A stretch of 39,749 nt of DNA from Syntrophaceae bacterium (lineage in GTDB: Bacteria; Desulfobacterota; Syntrophia; Syntrophales; PHBD01). The position numbers and the translations under genes were made by a program. Below, one piece after another: positions 9,480-16,796 of this stretch. Position 1 is the first letter of the stretch. Every line of letters begins with the position of its first letter. The notes under the pieces are model-generated. The model ran no database searches. It saw nothing but the letters and a program-made list of their open reading frames with translations, and was not told the origin of the DNA. The stretch covers positions 1 through 39,749 of the forward strand of contig JABLXX010000016.1 of the NCBI GenBank assembly GCA_013177825.1, in the 5' to 3' direction.

Positions 9480-9583
9480 CGCGGGCGTGGCTGATGAAGC
9501 AGCACCCGAAGTGGCTCAAGGAGATGGAGCACGAGGGCAAGCTGGTGGTTTCCGGGGAGGAGAAGCCCGGCGGCGGCCACTGA
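8922..9583 (+). pseudogene. fdhC: Formate dehydrogenase cytochrome b (gamma) subunit, frameshifted
   Basis: FdnI-like gamma subunits are four-helix membrane proteins with two b hemes that pass electrons from FdhB to quinone. From the ATG at 8922 the protein has hydrophobic helices and candidate heme histidines (ERIVHWSL, KYIHNFTG, VLHALGF, FVHLYLG). Near 9460 the frame drops: after GSPGSLPAI it reads RRGG-stop at 9479, while the expected tail TGWVTRAWLMKQHPKWLKE continues one frame over to a stop at 9583. A single missing base around 9459-9464 restores a normal-length protein of about 220 residues. It could be a real mutation or a sequencing or assembly error. Helices and heme ligands lie before the break. 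Confidence 0.8.
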
Positions 9584-9621
9584 GTCCCGTCGTCTGCCGT
9601 TCGACAACATGAAGAGAGTGA

Positions 9622-9650
9622 GGGGGCGGATCGTAAATCCGCCCCCTTTT
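9622..9650 (+). terminator. Intrinsic terminator after the fdhA2 operon
   Basis: GGGGGCGGAT (9622-9631) pairs perfectly with ATCCGCCCCC (9637-9646), followed by TTTT. It separates the formate dehydrogenase and mod operons. The stem belongs to a small family of similar palindromes in this window (also at 29285 and 29706). Confidence 0.85.
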
Positions 9651-9700
9651 CCTGCGAGGGGCATGCTTTTTCTGAAGCTAGTCTCTTGTCATTATTCATA

Positions 9701-9736
9701 TTGTATCTACCAGACACCTATGTTATAAATGCCATA
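9701..9736 (+). promoter_or_regulatory. modA promoter with operator over the -10 box
   Basis: TTGTAT (9701-9706), 17 bp, TATAAA (9724-9729) form a reasonable sigma70 promoter. The palindrome TATGTTA-TAAA-TGCCATA (9719-9736, 12 of 14 consensus positions) is centred on the -10. This suggests repression of the mod operon by the same factor that binds at fdh and hya. Confidence 0.5.
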
Positions 9737-9798
9737 TATTGTCATCTTTATATTGATATACCTGATGTTCCAGCTCTCGTGACAAAGGAGATCAAAAC

Positions 9799-10572
9799 AT
9801 GATTCCGTCCACCCCGCTGAAATCCCGCCTGCTGTTTGCCCTGTTCACCCTCTTTGCCCTGCTGGGCATGATCTCGGCGCCATCACCGCTTTACTCCGCG
9901 GAGCCCCTGCGCGCGGCCGTGGCGGCGAATTTTCAGAATCCCTTCCGGGAGATTGCCGAGTCCTTCACCCGCGAAACGGGCATCCCCGTGGAAGGCGTTT
10001 TCTCCTCCTCGGGAAGCCTCTATCACCAGATCACGAACGGCGCCCCGTATGACCTCTTTCTATCCGCCGACGAGACACGGCCTGCCGACCTGTACAAAAA
10101 GCAACTCGCCGGGAAGCCTTTTGTGTATGCCAGGGGCAGCATCGTCCTGTGGACTGAAGGAAAGAAATTCTGCGGCGCCGCGAACTGGCGCGAGGTCATG
10201 AAGAGAAAGGATGTTCAGAAGGTCGCCATCGCGAACCCCGTAGTGGCGCCCTACGGAGCCGCAGCGGAAGCGGCCCTGCGCAGCACCGGTCTCTGGAACA
10301 GTCCGGACAAGAAATGGGTCATCGGACAATCGATCGCCCAGGTCTTCCAGTACACCGCCTCGGGTGGGGCGGATGTCGGCTTCTGCGCCCTTTCCTCCGT
10401 GCGGGCATCCAAGACCGACGGCTGTCATTACGACATCGCCGAGGCGCCGCCGATCCTGCAGGGGGCCTGCCTCCTGAACCGCTCGACGAACCGCGCCGGA
10501 ACAGACCGGTTGCTCCGATACCTCCAGTCACCGGCAGCAGAAGCGATAAAGAAAAAATTCGGATACCGGTAG
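9799..10572 (+). CDS. modA: Molybdate/tungstate ABC transporter, periplasmic binding protein
   Basis: ModA captures molybdate (or tungstate) in the periplasm and hands it to ModBC. The 257-residue product has a signal peptide with a hydrophobic run near residues 10-30 and a probable cleavage after YSA. The mature part starts LRAAVAANFQNPF, and has the FSSSGSLYHQI and YDLFLSADETRP blocks that carry oxyanion-binding serines and neighbouring residues in the family. AAAGGAG lies 8 nt before the ATG. It is the first gene of modA-modB-modC-fmdE-modE. Selectivity for Mo versus W cannot be judged by eye. Confidence 0.93.
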   Translation: MIPSTPLKSRLLFALFTLFALLGMISAPSPLYSAEPLRAAVAANFQNPFREIAESFTRETGIPVEGVFSSSGSLYHQITNGAPYDLFLSADETRPADLYKKQLAGKPFVYARGSIVLWTEGKKFCGAANWREVMKRKDVQKVAIANPVVAPYGAAAEAALRSTGLWNSPDKKWVIGQSIAQVFQYTASGGADVGFCALSSVRASKTDGCHYDIAEAPPILQGACLLNRSTNRAGTDRLLRYLQSPAAEAIKKKFGYR

Positions 10573-11232
10573 ATGGAGCTTCTTCCCCTTTACCTCTCGG
10601 CGAAGCTGGCCTTGATCACGACGCTGGTCCTGATCGTGATCGCCTCTCCCCTGGCCTATATCCTCGCCTGCTTTACCTGGCCGGGCAAAACCTTCGTCGA
10701 TGCCCTGATTAACCTGCCAATCGCCCTGCCCCCCACGGTCATCGGGTTCTACCTGCTTTGACTCCTGAGCCCCCGGGGAGCCGTCGGCTCTCTGTGGGAT
10801 AACCTCTTCGGCGGTTCTCTGCTCTTCACGTTCACGGGAATCGTGGTGGCCTGCGCCACCTACAGCCTGCCCTTCGCGATCCAGCCCATCAAGGCCGCCT
10901 TCGAGAAACTCGACCCCCGGCTCCGGGAGAGCGCCTACGTCCTCGGACTCTCCCCGCTGGCCACGTTCTTCCGGGTCGTCCTGCCCAACAGCAAGAACGG
11001 CATCGCCGCGGCGGCAATCCTGGTCTTTCTGCACAGTCTCGGTGCATTCGGCGTGATCCTCATGGTGGGGGGCAGCATCCCCGGGGAAACGCGGGTCGCC
11101 TCCATCGCCATCTACGAGGCCGTCGAGTCGTTTCAATACGAAAAGGCCTGGCTTCTGTCCCTGGCCTTCCTCCCCGTCAGCTACTTCTTCCTTCTGCTCG
11201 TGAACAGGCTGACCCGAAGGGAGGCGTCATGA
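10573..11232 (+). pseudogene. modB: Molybdate ABC transporter permease with in-frame TGA
   Basis: ModB is the membrane channel of the molybdate importer. The ATG follows the modA stop directly. The frame is open except for a TGA at 10759-10761 (context GFYLL-TGA-LLSPRG). After it the same frame continues with the permease EAA-type loop (residues near KAAFEKLDPRLRESAYVLGLS) to a stop at 11232, overlapping modC by 4 nt. As one frame it is 219 codons, near the usual ModB length. The TGA sits in a hydrophobic stretch where other ModB proteins vary. A nonsense mutation or a sequencing error is likeliest. The organism decodes UGA as Sec in its formate dehydrogenases, but no Sec-containing ModB is known to me. 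Confidence 0.8.
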
Positions 11233-11945
11233 AAGGATTGCACGTCCAAATTTCGAAGCGGCTGGGGAAACTGGAGATCGACGTTGCCTTCTCCTGTCCG
11301 GAAGGATCGACCCTGGCCCTGATCGGCCCCTCCGGGGCGGGCAAGACCACGATCATCCGCATGGTGGCTGGACTGGAGCGGCCCGACGACGGGACGATTC
11401 TCTTCAACGGAGAGACGTTTTTCGATCAGGCAAGGGGAATCCATCTCTCTCCCCAGAAGCGCCGGCTGGGATACGTCTTTCAGGATTATACGCTCTTTCC
11501 GCACCTGTCGCTGTTCGGCAACGCCGCCTTTGCGGCGAGAGACCGTCAGGAGGTCGAGGGACTGTTCCGCTTCTTCGGCCTGAATCCGATGCGGGACCGC
11601 AAGCCCCACCAGGTTTCGGGAGGCGAGAAGCAGCGGTGCGCCATCTGCCAGGCCATGGCGACCCGCCCCCGTCTCCTTCTCCTTGACGAGCCCTTCTCCG
11701 CCCTAGACGTGGTCACGCGTCACAAACTCAGGGAAGAGCTGAAAAAAATCAAGGAGGAGCGCAGGCTCTCCGTCCTGTACGTGACCCATGACGTCACCGA
11801 GGCCCTGTACATGGCGGATGTCATTCTGCCCATCGTCAACGGGAAGATCGACCGCGACTGGCTGGAAGGAATCACCCATTCATCCGGTTCCCGTGAACTT
11901 CTGTCAAAAGCCGTGCGGGAGCCGAAGCTGTCGCTGGCTTTATAG
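11229..11945 (+). CDS. modC: Molybdate ABC transporter ATPase, short form
   Basis: This ATPase powers ModAB. The 238-residue protein has Walker A GPSGAGKTT (residues 33-41), a Q-loop region near YVFQDYTLF, the ABC signature VSGGEKQR, Walker B LLLLDEP and the switch histidine in VTHDVTEA. It stops soon after the nucleotide-binding domain; the C-terminal Mop/TOBE molybdate-binding domain of the roughly 350-residue E. coli type is absent. It starts with ATGA overlap on modB, so the two are translationally coupled. Confidence 0.93.
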   Translation: MKGLHVQISKRLGKLEIDVAFSCPEGSTLALIGPSGAGKTTIIRMVAGLERPDDGTILFNGETFFDQARGIHLSPQKRRLGYVFQDYTLFPHLSLFGNAAFAARDRQEVEGLFRFFGLNPMRDRKPHQVSGGEKQRCAICQAMATRPRLLLLDEPFSALDVVTRHKLREELKKIKEERRLSVLYVTHDVTEALYMADVILPIVNGKIDRDWLEGITHSSGSRELLSKAVREPKLSLAL

Positions 11946-11949
11946 GGAT

Positions 11950-11976
11950 GCAGTCCGGATTTGAAATCTGCACTGC
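11950..11976. repeat. Imperfect palindrome between modC and the fmdE-like gene
   Basis: GCAGTCCGGATTT-G-AAATCTGCACTGC is an interrupted inverted repeat with the same GGATTT/AAATC core as palindromes at 9622, 29285 and 29706. There is no T-run, so it may be an mRNA processing or stabilising hairpin rather than a terminator. Confidence 0.5.
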
Positions 11977-11993
11977 GTCAACAAGGAGATGAA

Positions 11994-12578
11994 ATGCAAA
12001 TCGGAACCTATTCAATCGAGGAATACCTTCACCTGATCAAGTCTTTCCACGGAAGCATGGCCCCGGGCCTGATCATCGGTGGATTCATGGTCGACATGGC
12101 GCAGCAGAACCTCCCGGAGGGGGAGTTCTACGACGCCCTGTGCGAGACCCGGGTCTGCCTCCCCGACGCCGTGCAGATCCTCACGCCCTGCACCATCGGC
12201 AACGGCTGGATGAAGATTTTCGACACCGGTCGCTTCGCCCTCACCATGTACGAAAAGAGTACCGGGGAAGGTGTCCGGGTGTACATGGACACGGAGAAAC
12301 TCAAGGCGTGGCCCCAGATCGATTCCTGGTATTTCAAGCGGGTCCCCAAAAGGGAACAGGACTCGGAGGCGCTTCTCAACGAGATCCGGGAGGCCGCGAC
12401 CTCGATCCTGAGTCTGCAGCGCGTCTTTGTAAAACCAGAATTTCTCGAGAAGCGACGCCTGGGGCCGACGGCTGTCTGCCCGTCCTGCGGGGAGGCATAC
12501 CCTCTCCGGGACGGTGCTTCCTGCCTGGCCTGCCAGGGCCGATCCCCCTACACCCGGAAAGGAGGACCGACATCATGA
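11994..12578 (+). CDS. FmdE-family protein with C-terminal zinc ribbon
   Basis: The family takes its name from a protein copurified with molybdenum formylmethanofuran dehydrogenase in methanogens; in bacteria it often lies beside molybdoenzyme or Mo-transport genes and its biochemical role is not settled. The 194-residue product has the FmdE core (FHGSMAPGLIIGGFMVDMA near residues 15-35, then CETRVCLPDAVQILTPCTIGNGWM) with conserved His and Cys, and a C-terminal CPSC...CLAC zinc ribbon. The ATG at 11994 is chosen for its AAGGAG site 7 nt upstream; the frame is open to an ATG at 11961 that lacks one. Its stop overlaps the next ATG (ATGA). The place in the mod operon suggests a role in Mo/W handling or formate dehydrogenase maturation. 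Confidence 0.82.
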   Translation: MQIGTYSIEEYLHLIKSFHGSMAPGLIIGGFMVDMAQQNLPEGEFYDALCETRVCLPDAVQILTPCTIGNGWMKIFDTGRFALTMYEKSTGEGVRVYMDTEKLKAWPQIDSWYFKRVPKREQDSEALLNEIREAATSILSLQRVFVKPEFLEKRRLGPTAVCPSCGEAYPLRDGASCLACQGRSPYTRKGGPTS

Positions 12579-12913
12579 AGATCCGTCACAAGATCTGGCT
12601 GGAAAGCGACGGCAAGGTCATCTTCGGCCACGGCCGCCAGGAGCTGTTCCGGGCCGTGGAGGCCTGCGGCAGTCTGAATGCGGCGGCGAAGAAGCTCGGG
12701 ATGTCCTATCGGGCCGCCTGGGGCCGGGTGCGGGCGTCGGAACAGAGGCTGGGAATTTCCCTGATCGAAAAAGGATCTCATGAAAAGGGCGGCCACCTGA
12801 CGGAGGAGGCGAAGCACCTTCTGAAACAGTTCGAGGAACTGGAAGCTCGAATCAACGCCTGCATCCGCGCAACGGAAGAGTGGTTCGACAAGCAGCGTTA
12901 TGTAAAGAAATAG
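12575..12913 (+). CDS. ModE-type DNA-binding protein without ligand domain
   Basis: This 112-residue protein matches only the N-terminal winged helix of ModE: WLESDGKVIFGHGRQELFRAVEACGSLNAAAKKLGMSYRAAWGRVRASEQRLG. The helix-turn-helix is the AAKKLGMSYRAAWGRV segment. ModE normally has two C-terminal Mop domains that bind molybdate; here they are missing. Such short forms resemble the TunR-type tungstate-responsive regulators described in sulfate reducers, or rely on a separate sensor. It ends the mod operon, overlapping the previous stop by 4 nt, and lies 80 bp before the three operators of the hydrogenase promoter. It is my candidate for binding the TATGYCA-N4-TGRCATA palindrome; that link is inferred. 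Confidence 0.85.
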   Translation: MKIRHKIWLESDGKVIFGHGRQELFRAVEACGSLNAAAKKLGMSYRAAWGRVRASEQRLGISLIEKGSHEKGGHLTEEAKHLLKQFEELEARINACIRATEEWFDKQRYVKK

Positions 12914-12987
12914 GAATCTCGTCCAACCCCATCCTCGTAGCACGAATTCAACAGAGGTAATATTACACCCTTTTTGGCAACTTCTCC

Positions 12988-13047
12988 TTGACATTATGCC
13001 ACGCCTGGCATAATGCCATCGGCGGCATATATGCTATCCAAGACATA
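12988..13047 (+). promoter_or_regulatory. hyaA promoter with three abutting operators
   Basis: TTGACA (12988-12993) and CATAAT (13009-13014, 5 of 6 to the -10 consensus, 15-bp spacer) flank the first palindrome TATGCCA-CGCC-TGGCATA (12995-13012). Two more follow: AATGCCA-TCGG-CGGCATA (13012-13029) and TATGCTA-TCCA-AGACATA (13030-13047). The starts are 17 and 18 bp apart, so the sites are stacked end to end over the promoter and start point, 73-125 bp before the hyaA ATG. Confidence 0.65.
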
Positions 13048-13119
13048 GCGAGATCGCCGGGAATCTTTCCAGACCCCGTTCCGGGGCGGATATTCCGATA
13101 CATGCTGAAAGGGGGAAGT

Positions 13120-14313
13120 ATGGCACACCAGAAAAGCGCACAATACGGTCGAGTGGTGCGGAAGCAGTACCGCGAACTCATGGACCGCTGCAAGCTCCAT
13201 CTGGATCAGATGGACAGCGAACTGCCGCCGCCGGTGGAGGACTTTCAGGATGTCCTGAAGGACCGCGGCGTCAGCCGGCGGGATTTTCTCAAGTGGACGT
13301 CGATCATGACAGGCGCCCTGATGCTCCCGCCCATCTTCAAGCCCATGGTGGCCCGGGCGGCGGAGCAATTCAGCCGGGTCCCCGTCGTCTGGCTCCACAT
13401 GGCCGAGTGCACAGGCTGCAGCGAAGCCCTTCTTCGAACCTCCTATCCCAACATCGACGACATCCTTCTCGACACCATTTCCCTGGAATATCATGAGACC
13501 CTGATGGCCGCCGCAGGCGACCAGGCCGAGCAGTGCCTCGAGAAGGCCCTCCATGATTTTCCCGGTAAGTTCGTCTGCGTCGTGGAGGGGGCCATCCCGC
13601 TGGCGATGGGCGGCAAATATCTGACCCTGGGGCCGAAAGGCAAAACGGGTCTCCAGCTGGCCAAGGAAGTGACCTCCAAGGCGGCCATGACGATCTGCAT
13701 CGGCAGCTGCTCCGCCTTCGGCAACATCCAGGCCGCGAAGCCGAATCCGACCGATGCGGCCAGCGTCGGGCGGGCCCTGGGAATCGAGACGGTGAACATT
13801 GCCGGCTGCCCCCCCAATCCGAACAACTTCGTCGGCACGATCCTCCACTATCTGATGTTTGGCGGACTGCCGGCTCTGGACGGCCTCGGACGGCCTGTCT
13901 GGGCCTACGGCAAGCGCATCCACGACTACTGCGAGCGCCGTCCCCACTACGACGCGGGCGAATACGTCGAGGAGTGGGGCGACGACGGCGCCAAGAAGGG
14001 CTGGTGCCTCTACAAAGTAGGATGCAAGGGCCCCTATACCTTCGCCAACTGCGGCCGGATCCGGTTCAACGATGCGATCTCCTGGCCCATCATGGCCGGC
14101 CACGGCTGCATCGGCTGCACGGAGCCGAATTTCTGGGACACGATGGCTCCGTTGGAAAAGCCGATCCAGGATGCAACCATCGGCGGCGGCGAAGCGACGG
14201 TGGACCACATCGCCATGGGGCTGACGGTGGCAACCGTCGCCGGCATCGCGGCCCATGCCGGGGCAACGGCCTGGGTCCACCGGGACGACAAAGACACCGC
14301 AAACAAGGAATAG
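13120..14313 (+). CDS. hyaA: [NiFe] hydrogenase small subunit, membrane-bound uptake type
   Basis: The small subunit carries the Fe-S relay of a periplasmic hydrogenase. The 397-residue product has a twin-arginine signal set back at residues 52-58 (SRRDFLK) followed by a hydrophobic segment ending in ARA-A. ECTGCSEALLR begins the mature Fe-S region, with more cysteines in GSCSAFGN, GCPPNPNN, CKGPYTFANC and GHGCIGCTEPNFWD. A C-terminal hydrophobic stretch (VDHIAMGLTVATVAGIAA) is a likely membrane anchor, as in group 1 enzymes. The ATG at 13120 follows AAAGGGGGAAG; an in-frame ATG at 13102 and the open frame back to 12988 lack such a site, and the latter lies in the promoter. The gene is followed by hyaB and a cytochrome b gene. 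The symbol follows E. coli hya by analogy. Confidence 0.93.
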   Translation: MAHQKSAQYGRVVRKQYRELMDRCKLHLDQMDSELPPPVEDFQDVLKDRGVSRRDFLKWTSIMTGALMLPPIFKPMVARAAEQFSRVPVVWLHMAECTGCSEALLRTSYPNIDDILLDTISLEYHETLMAAAGDQAEQCLEKALHDFPGKFVCVVEGAIPLAMGGKYLTLGPKGKTGLQLAKEVTSKAAMTICIGSCSAFGNIQAAKPNPTDAASVGRALGIETVNIAGCPPNPNNFVGTILHYLMFGGLPALDGLGRPVWAYGKRIHDYCERRPHYDAGEYVEEWGDDGAKKGWCLYKVGCKGPYTFANCGRIRFNDAISWPIMAGHGCIGCTEPNFWDTMAPLEKPIQDATIGGGEATVDHIAMGLTVATVAGIAAHAGATAWVHRDDKDTANKE

Positions 14314-14331
14314 GCACCGGGAGGAATTCTT

Positions 14332-16005
14332 ATGGCCAAGCGAATGATCATCGATCCCATTACCCGTATCGAGGGGCACCTGAGAATTGAAGTCGAGCTG
14401 GACGCCACGAACACCGTCAGGGACGCCTGGAGCAGCATCACCCTGTGGCGTGGATTTGAAACGATCCTGAAGGGACGCGATCCCCGGGACGCCGGCCTCA
14501 TCACCCAGCGTTTCTGCGGTGTCTGCACGTACGTCCACTACGAAGCCAGCATCCTCGCCTGCGAGGACGCCTTCAAGGTCAGGCCGCCGGCAAACGCCCG
14601 GCTCGTCCGGAACCTCATCAGCGGCGCCCAGTATCTCTACGACCACGTCATGCACTTCTACCACCTCCACGGGCTCGACTGGGTGGACATCACCAGTGCC
14701 CTGAAGGCGGATCCGAAGAAGGCCGTGGAGATGGCCCGGTCCTACTGCGCGAATCCCTATAACTGCTCCGAAACCCACTACAAGGCGGTGCAGCAGCGCC
14801 TGACGAAGTTCGTCCAGTCGGGACGCCTGGGGCCCTTCGCCAACGCCTACTGGGGAAATCCGTCCTACAAGCTGCCCCCGGAGGCCAACCTGATCATCAC
14901 GTCCCATTACCTGGACGCCCTGCAGGTCTCCAAGATCGGCGCCACCATGACGGCCATCTTCGGAGGCAAGAACCCCCATCCCCAGAGCCTGGTCGTGGGC
15001 GGCATCTCCTCGGTCATGGACGCCCTGGACGCCTCACGCCTCGGCGAGTACCTGTTCCGGCTCAGGGAGATGAAGAACTTCATCGAGAACGCCTACATCC
15101 CCGACGTTCTCCTGGCGGCGACCTACTACAAGGAAGAAGGCCTCCAGGGACTCGGCGGCGGCGTCAAGAACTACCTGGCCTACGGCGGATTCCCCCTGGA
15201 CGACGGCTGGACGAGCCTTCTCTTCCCCCGGGGGCTCGTGAAGGCCGCCGACGTGGCGCATCCGATGACCCTGGACGAGGAAAAGATCACCGAGGAAGTC
15301 AGCCACGCCTGGTACCAGGACAAGGGGCCCCTCCATCCCTACAAGGGCTGGACGTATCCCGAATACACGGGCTACGACAAGGAAGGACACCTGAAGGGGA
15401 ACGAAAAGTACTCCTGGTGCAAGGCCCCGCGTTACGACGGCCTCCCCTACGAGGTAGGCCCCCTGGCGCGACTCGTCGTGGCCTACGCGCAGGGACACAC
15501 GGAGCTCAAGAATCTCATCGACGGGACCCTGAAAGCGGCGGGTCTTCCGGTGACGGTTCTCTTCTCGACCCTCGGCCGGACGGCCGCCCGGGCCATCGAG
15601 ACGAAATACGTCGCCGACCACATCGAGGGTTGGGTGAACGAATTGATCAAGAACGTCAAGGCCGGCGACACCCGCACCTGGACCAAGTGCGACGTTCCCA
15701 AGAAAGGCGAGGGCCGCGGCATGACGGAGCCGCCCCGGGGCGCCCTGGGACACTGGATCCGGATCGAGGACAAGGTGATCGCCAATTACCAGGCCATCGT
15801 TCCTTCCACCTGGAACTGCTCGCCCCGCGACAAGGGCGGGCGGCGAGGCCCCTACGAGGAATCCCTGATCGGGTTGAAACTGGCCAAGGCCGACGAGCCT
15901 CTGGAGATCATCCGGACGATCCACTCCTTCGATCCGTGCATGGCCTGCGCCGTTCACATCATCGACCCGCAGACCAACGAGATCCGCAAGTACCGGGTGG
16001 CATAG
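14332..16005 (+). CDS. hyaB: [NiFe] hydrogenase large subunit
   Basis: The large subunit holds the Ni-Fe(CN)2CO centre that splits H2. At 557 residues it has the L1 motif RFCGVCTYVH (C62, C65) and the L2 motif DPCMACAVH (C536, C539, H542). The 15 residues after H542 are the extension normally cut off by the maturation protease after nickel insertion, so a matching protease is expected and is encoded by hyaD at 16797. A GGGAGGAA ribosome site precedes the start, 18 nt after hyaA. Four cysteines of the active site are all present, so the enzyme should be functional. Confidence 0.96.
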   Translation: MAKRMIIDPITRIEGHLRIEVELDATNTVRDAWSSITLWRGFETILKGRDPRDAGLITQRFCGVCTYVHYEASILACEDAFKVRPPANARLVRNLISGAQYLYDHVMHFYHLHGLDWVDITSALKADPKKAVEMARSYCANPYNCSETHYKAVQQRLTKFVQSGRLGPFANAYWGNPSYKLPPEANLIITSHYLDALQVSKIGATMTAIFGGKNPHPQSLVVGGISSVMDALDASRLGEYLFRLREMKNFIENAYIPDVLLAATYYKEEGLQGLGGGVKNYLAYGGFPLDDGWTSLLFPRGLVKAADVAHPMTLDEEKITEEVSHAWYQDKGPLHPYKGWTYPEYTGYDKEGHLKGNEKYSWCKAPRYDGLPYEVGPLARLVVAYAQGHTELKNLIDGTLKAAGLPVTVLFSTLGRTAARAIETKYVADHIEGWVNELIKNVKAGDTRTWTKCDVPKKGEGRGMTEPPRGALGHWIRIEDKVIANYQAIVPSTWNCSPRDKGGRRGPYEESLIGLKLAKADEPLEIIRTIHSFDPCMACAVHIIDPQTNEIRKYRVA

Positions 16006-16021
16006 GAGAAAGGAGTCTGCC

Positions 16022-16690
16022 ATGGAAAACATCGTCCCGAAAAAGGAATGGTCCGTGGCCATCCGTTACAACCACTGGATCATGGCCTTCTCCATCTTCG
16101 CCCTCATCGTGACGGGATTCTACATCGCTTTCCCCTTCACCCTGACCCAGGGCGAAACGGTCAACAAATTCTTCATGGGCAACACGCGCGGTTTCCACGT
16201 CTTCTTTGGCGTGCTGCTCCTGTTCCTGTTCGTCTGGCGTCTGTACCTGGCCGTTTTCTCCCGTTTCCATGCCGACTGGAAGGACTTCTTCGCCTGGACG
16301 GATATCAACAATACGGTCAAGCAGATCAAGTTCTACCTTCTGGTCTCGAAGGAGCCGCCGGACCACAAGTACCTTTACGGACCTCTCCAGTCCCTGGCCT
16401 ACGGCGGGCTCCTGTTCATGGTGTTCCTCATTTGCCTGACGGGTCTGATTCTCATGGGGGCGGGGTACCATGCCGGCTGGACGGCCCTGGTCTACCCGGT
16501 CCTCAAGCCCTTCGAGATCATCCTGGGGGGGCTGGCCACCGTTCGATACATCCACCACGTCCTGACCTGGGCCTTCGTGCTGTTCATCATCGTTCACGTC
16601 TACATGGCCTTCTGGTACGACGTGATCTTCAAGCAGGGCACCGTGTCCTCCATGATCAGCGGCGTGGTCTTCCGGAAGGGCGGCCACTGA
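16022..16690 (+). CDS. hyaC: Hydrogenase cytochrome b subunit
   Basis: This is the di-heme b membrane subunit that passes electrons from the hydrogenase to the quinone pool. The 222-residue protein has four hydrophobic helices (about residues 20-40, 57-78, 122-146 and 175-200). Candidate heme ligands are the histidines in YNHWIM, RGFHVFFG, YIHHVLTW and IIVHVYMAF. It ends KGGH. AGAAAGGAG precedes the ATG 16 nt after hyaB. With hyaAB it makes a group 1 uptake-type complex; in a syntroph the direction could be reversed by reverse electron flow, which the sequence cannot show. Confidence 0.93.
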   Translation: MENIVPKKEWSVAIRYNHWIMAFSIFALIVTGFYIAFPFTLTQGETVNKFFMGNTRGFHVFFGVLLLFLFVWRLYLAVFSRFHADWKDFFAWTDINNTVKQIKFYLLVSKEPPDHKYLYGPLQSLAYGGLLFMVFLICLTGLILMGAGYHAGWTALVYPVLKPFEIILGGLATVRYIHHVLTWAFVLFIIVHVYMAFWYDVIFKQGTVSSMISGVVFRKGGH

Positions 16691-16743
16691 TCGGAATGTA
16701 AAGCGGCGGCAACATACCCGCCGGATCGTGAAAACGTTCTGGG

Positions 16744-16779
16744 AAAGGGGGAGGCGTTTGACTGCTTCCCCTTTTTCTT
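16744..16779 (+). terminator. Terminator-like hairpin between hyaC and hyaD
   Basis: AAAGGGGGAGGC (16744-16755) can pair with GCTTCCCCTTT (16764-16774) with one bulge and one G-U pair, followed by a T-rich run (TTTTTCTT). No promoter is obvious in the remaining 17 nt before hyaD, so it probably attenuates and does not fully stop transcription into the maturation genes. Confidence 0.65.
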
Positions 16780-16796
16780 ATAGAGATCAGTTTCCC

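Noticed and set aside
10759-10790. Selenocysteine insertion in ModB
   Set aside because: The hairpin does not resemble the fdhA stems in sequence, there is no precedent, and a simple mutation or error explains the TGA; kept only as a finding to check.
12961-13119. Extended hyaA N-terminus starting at 12988
   Set aside because: This would place the start codon inside the promoter and operators and puts about 44 unrelated residues before the protein; the ATG at 13120 has a good ribosome site.
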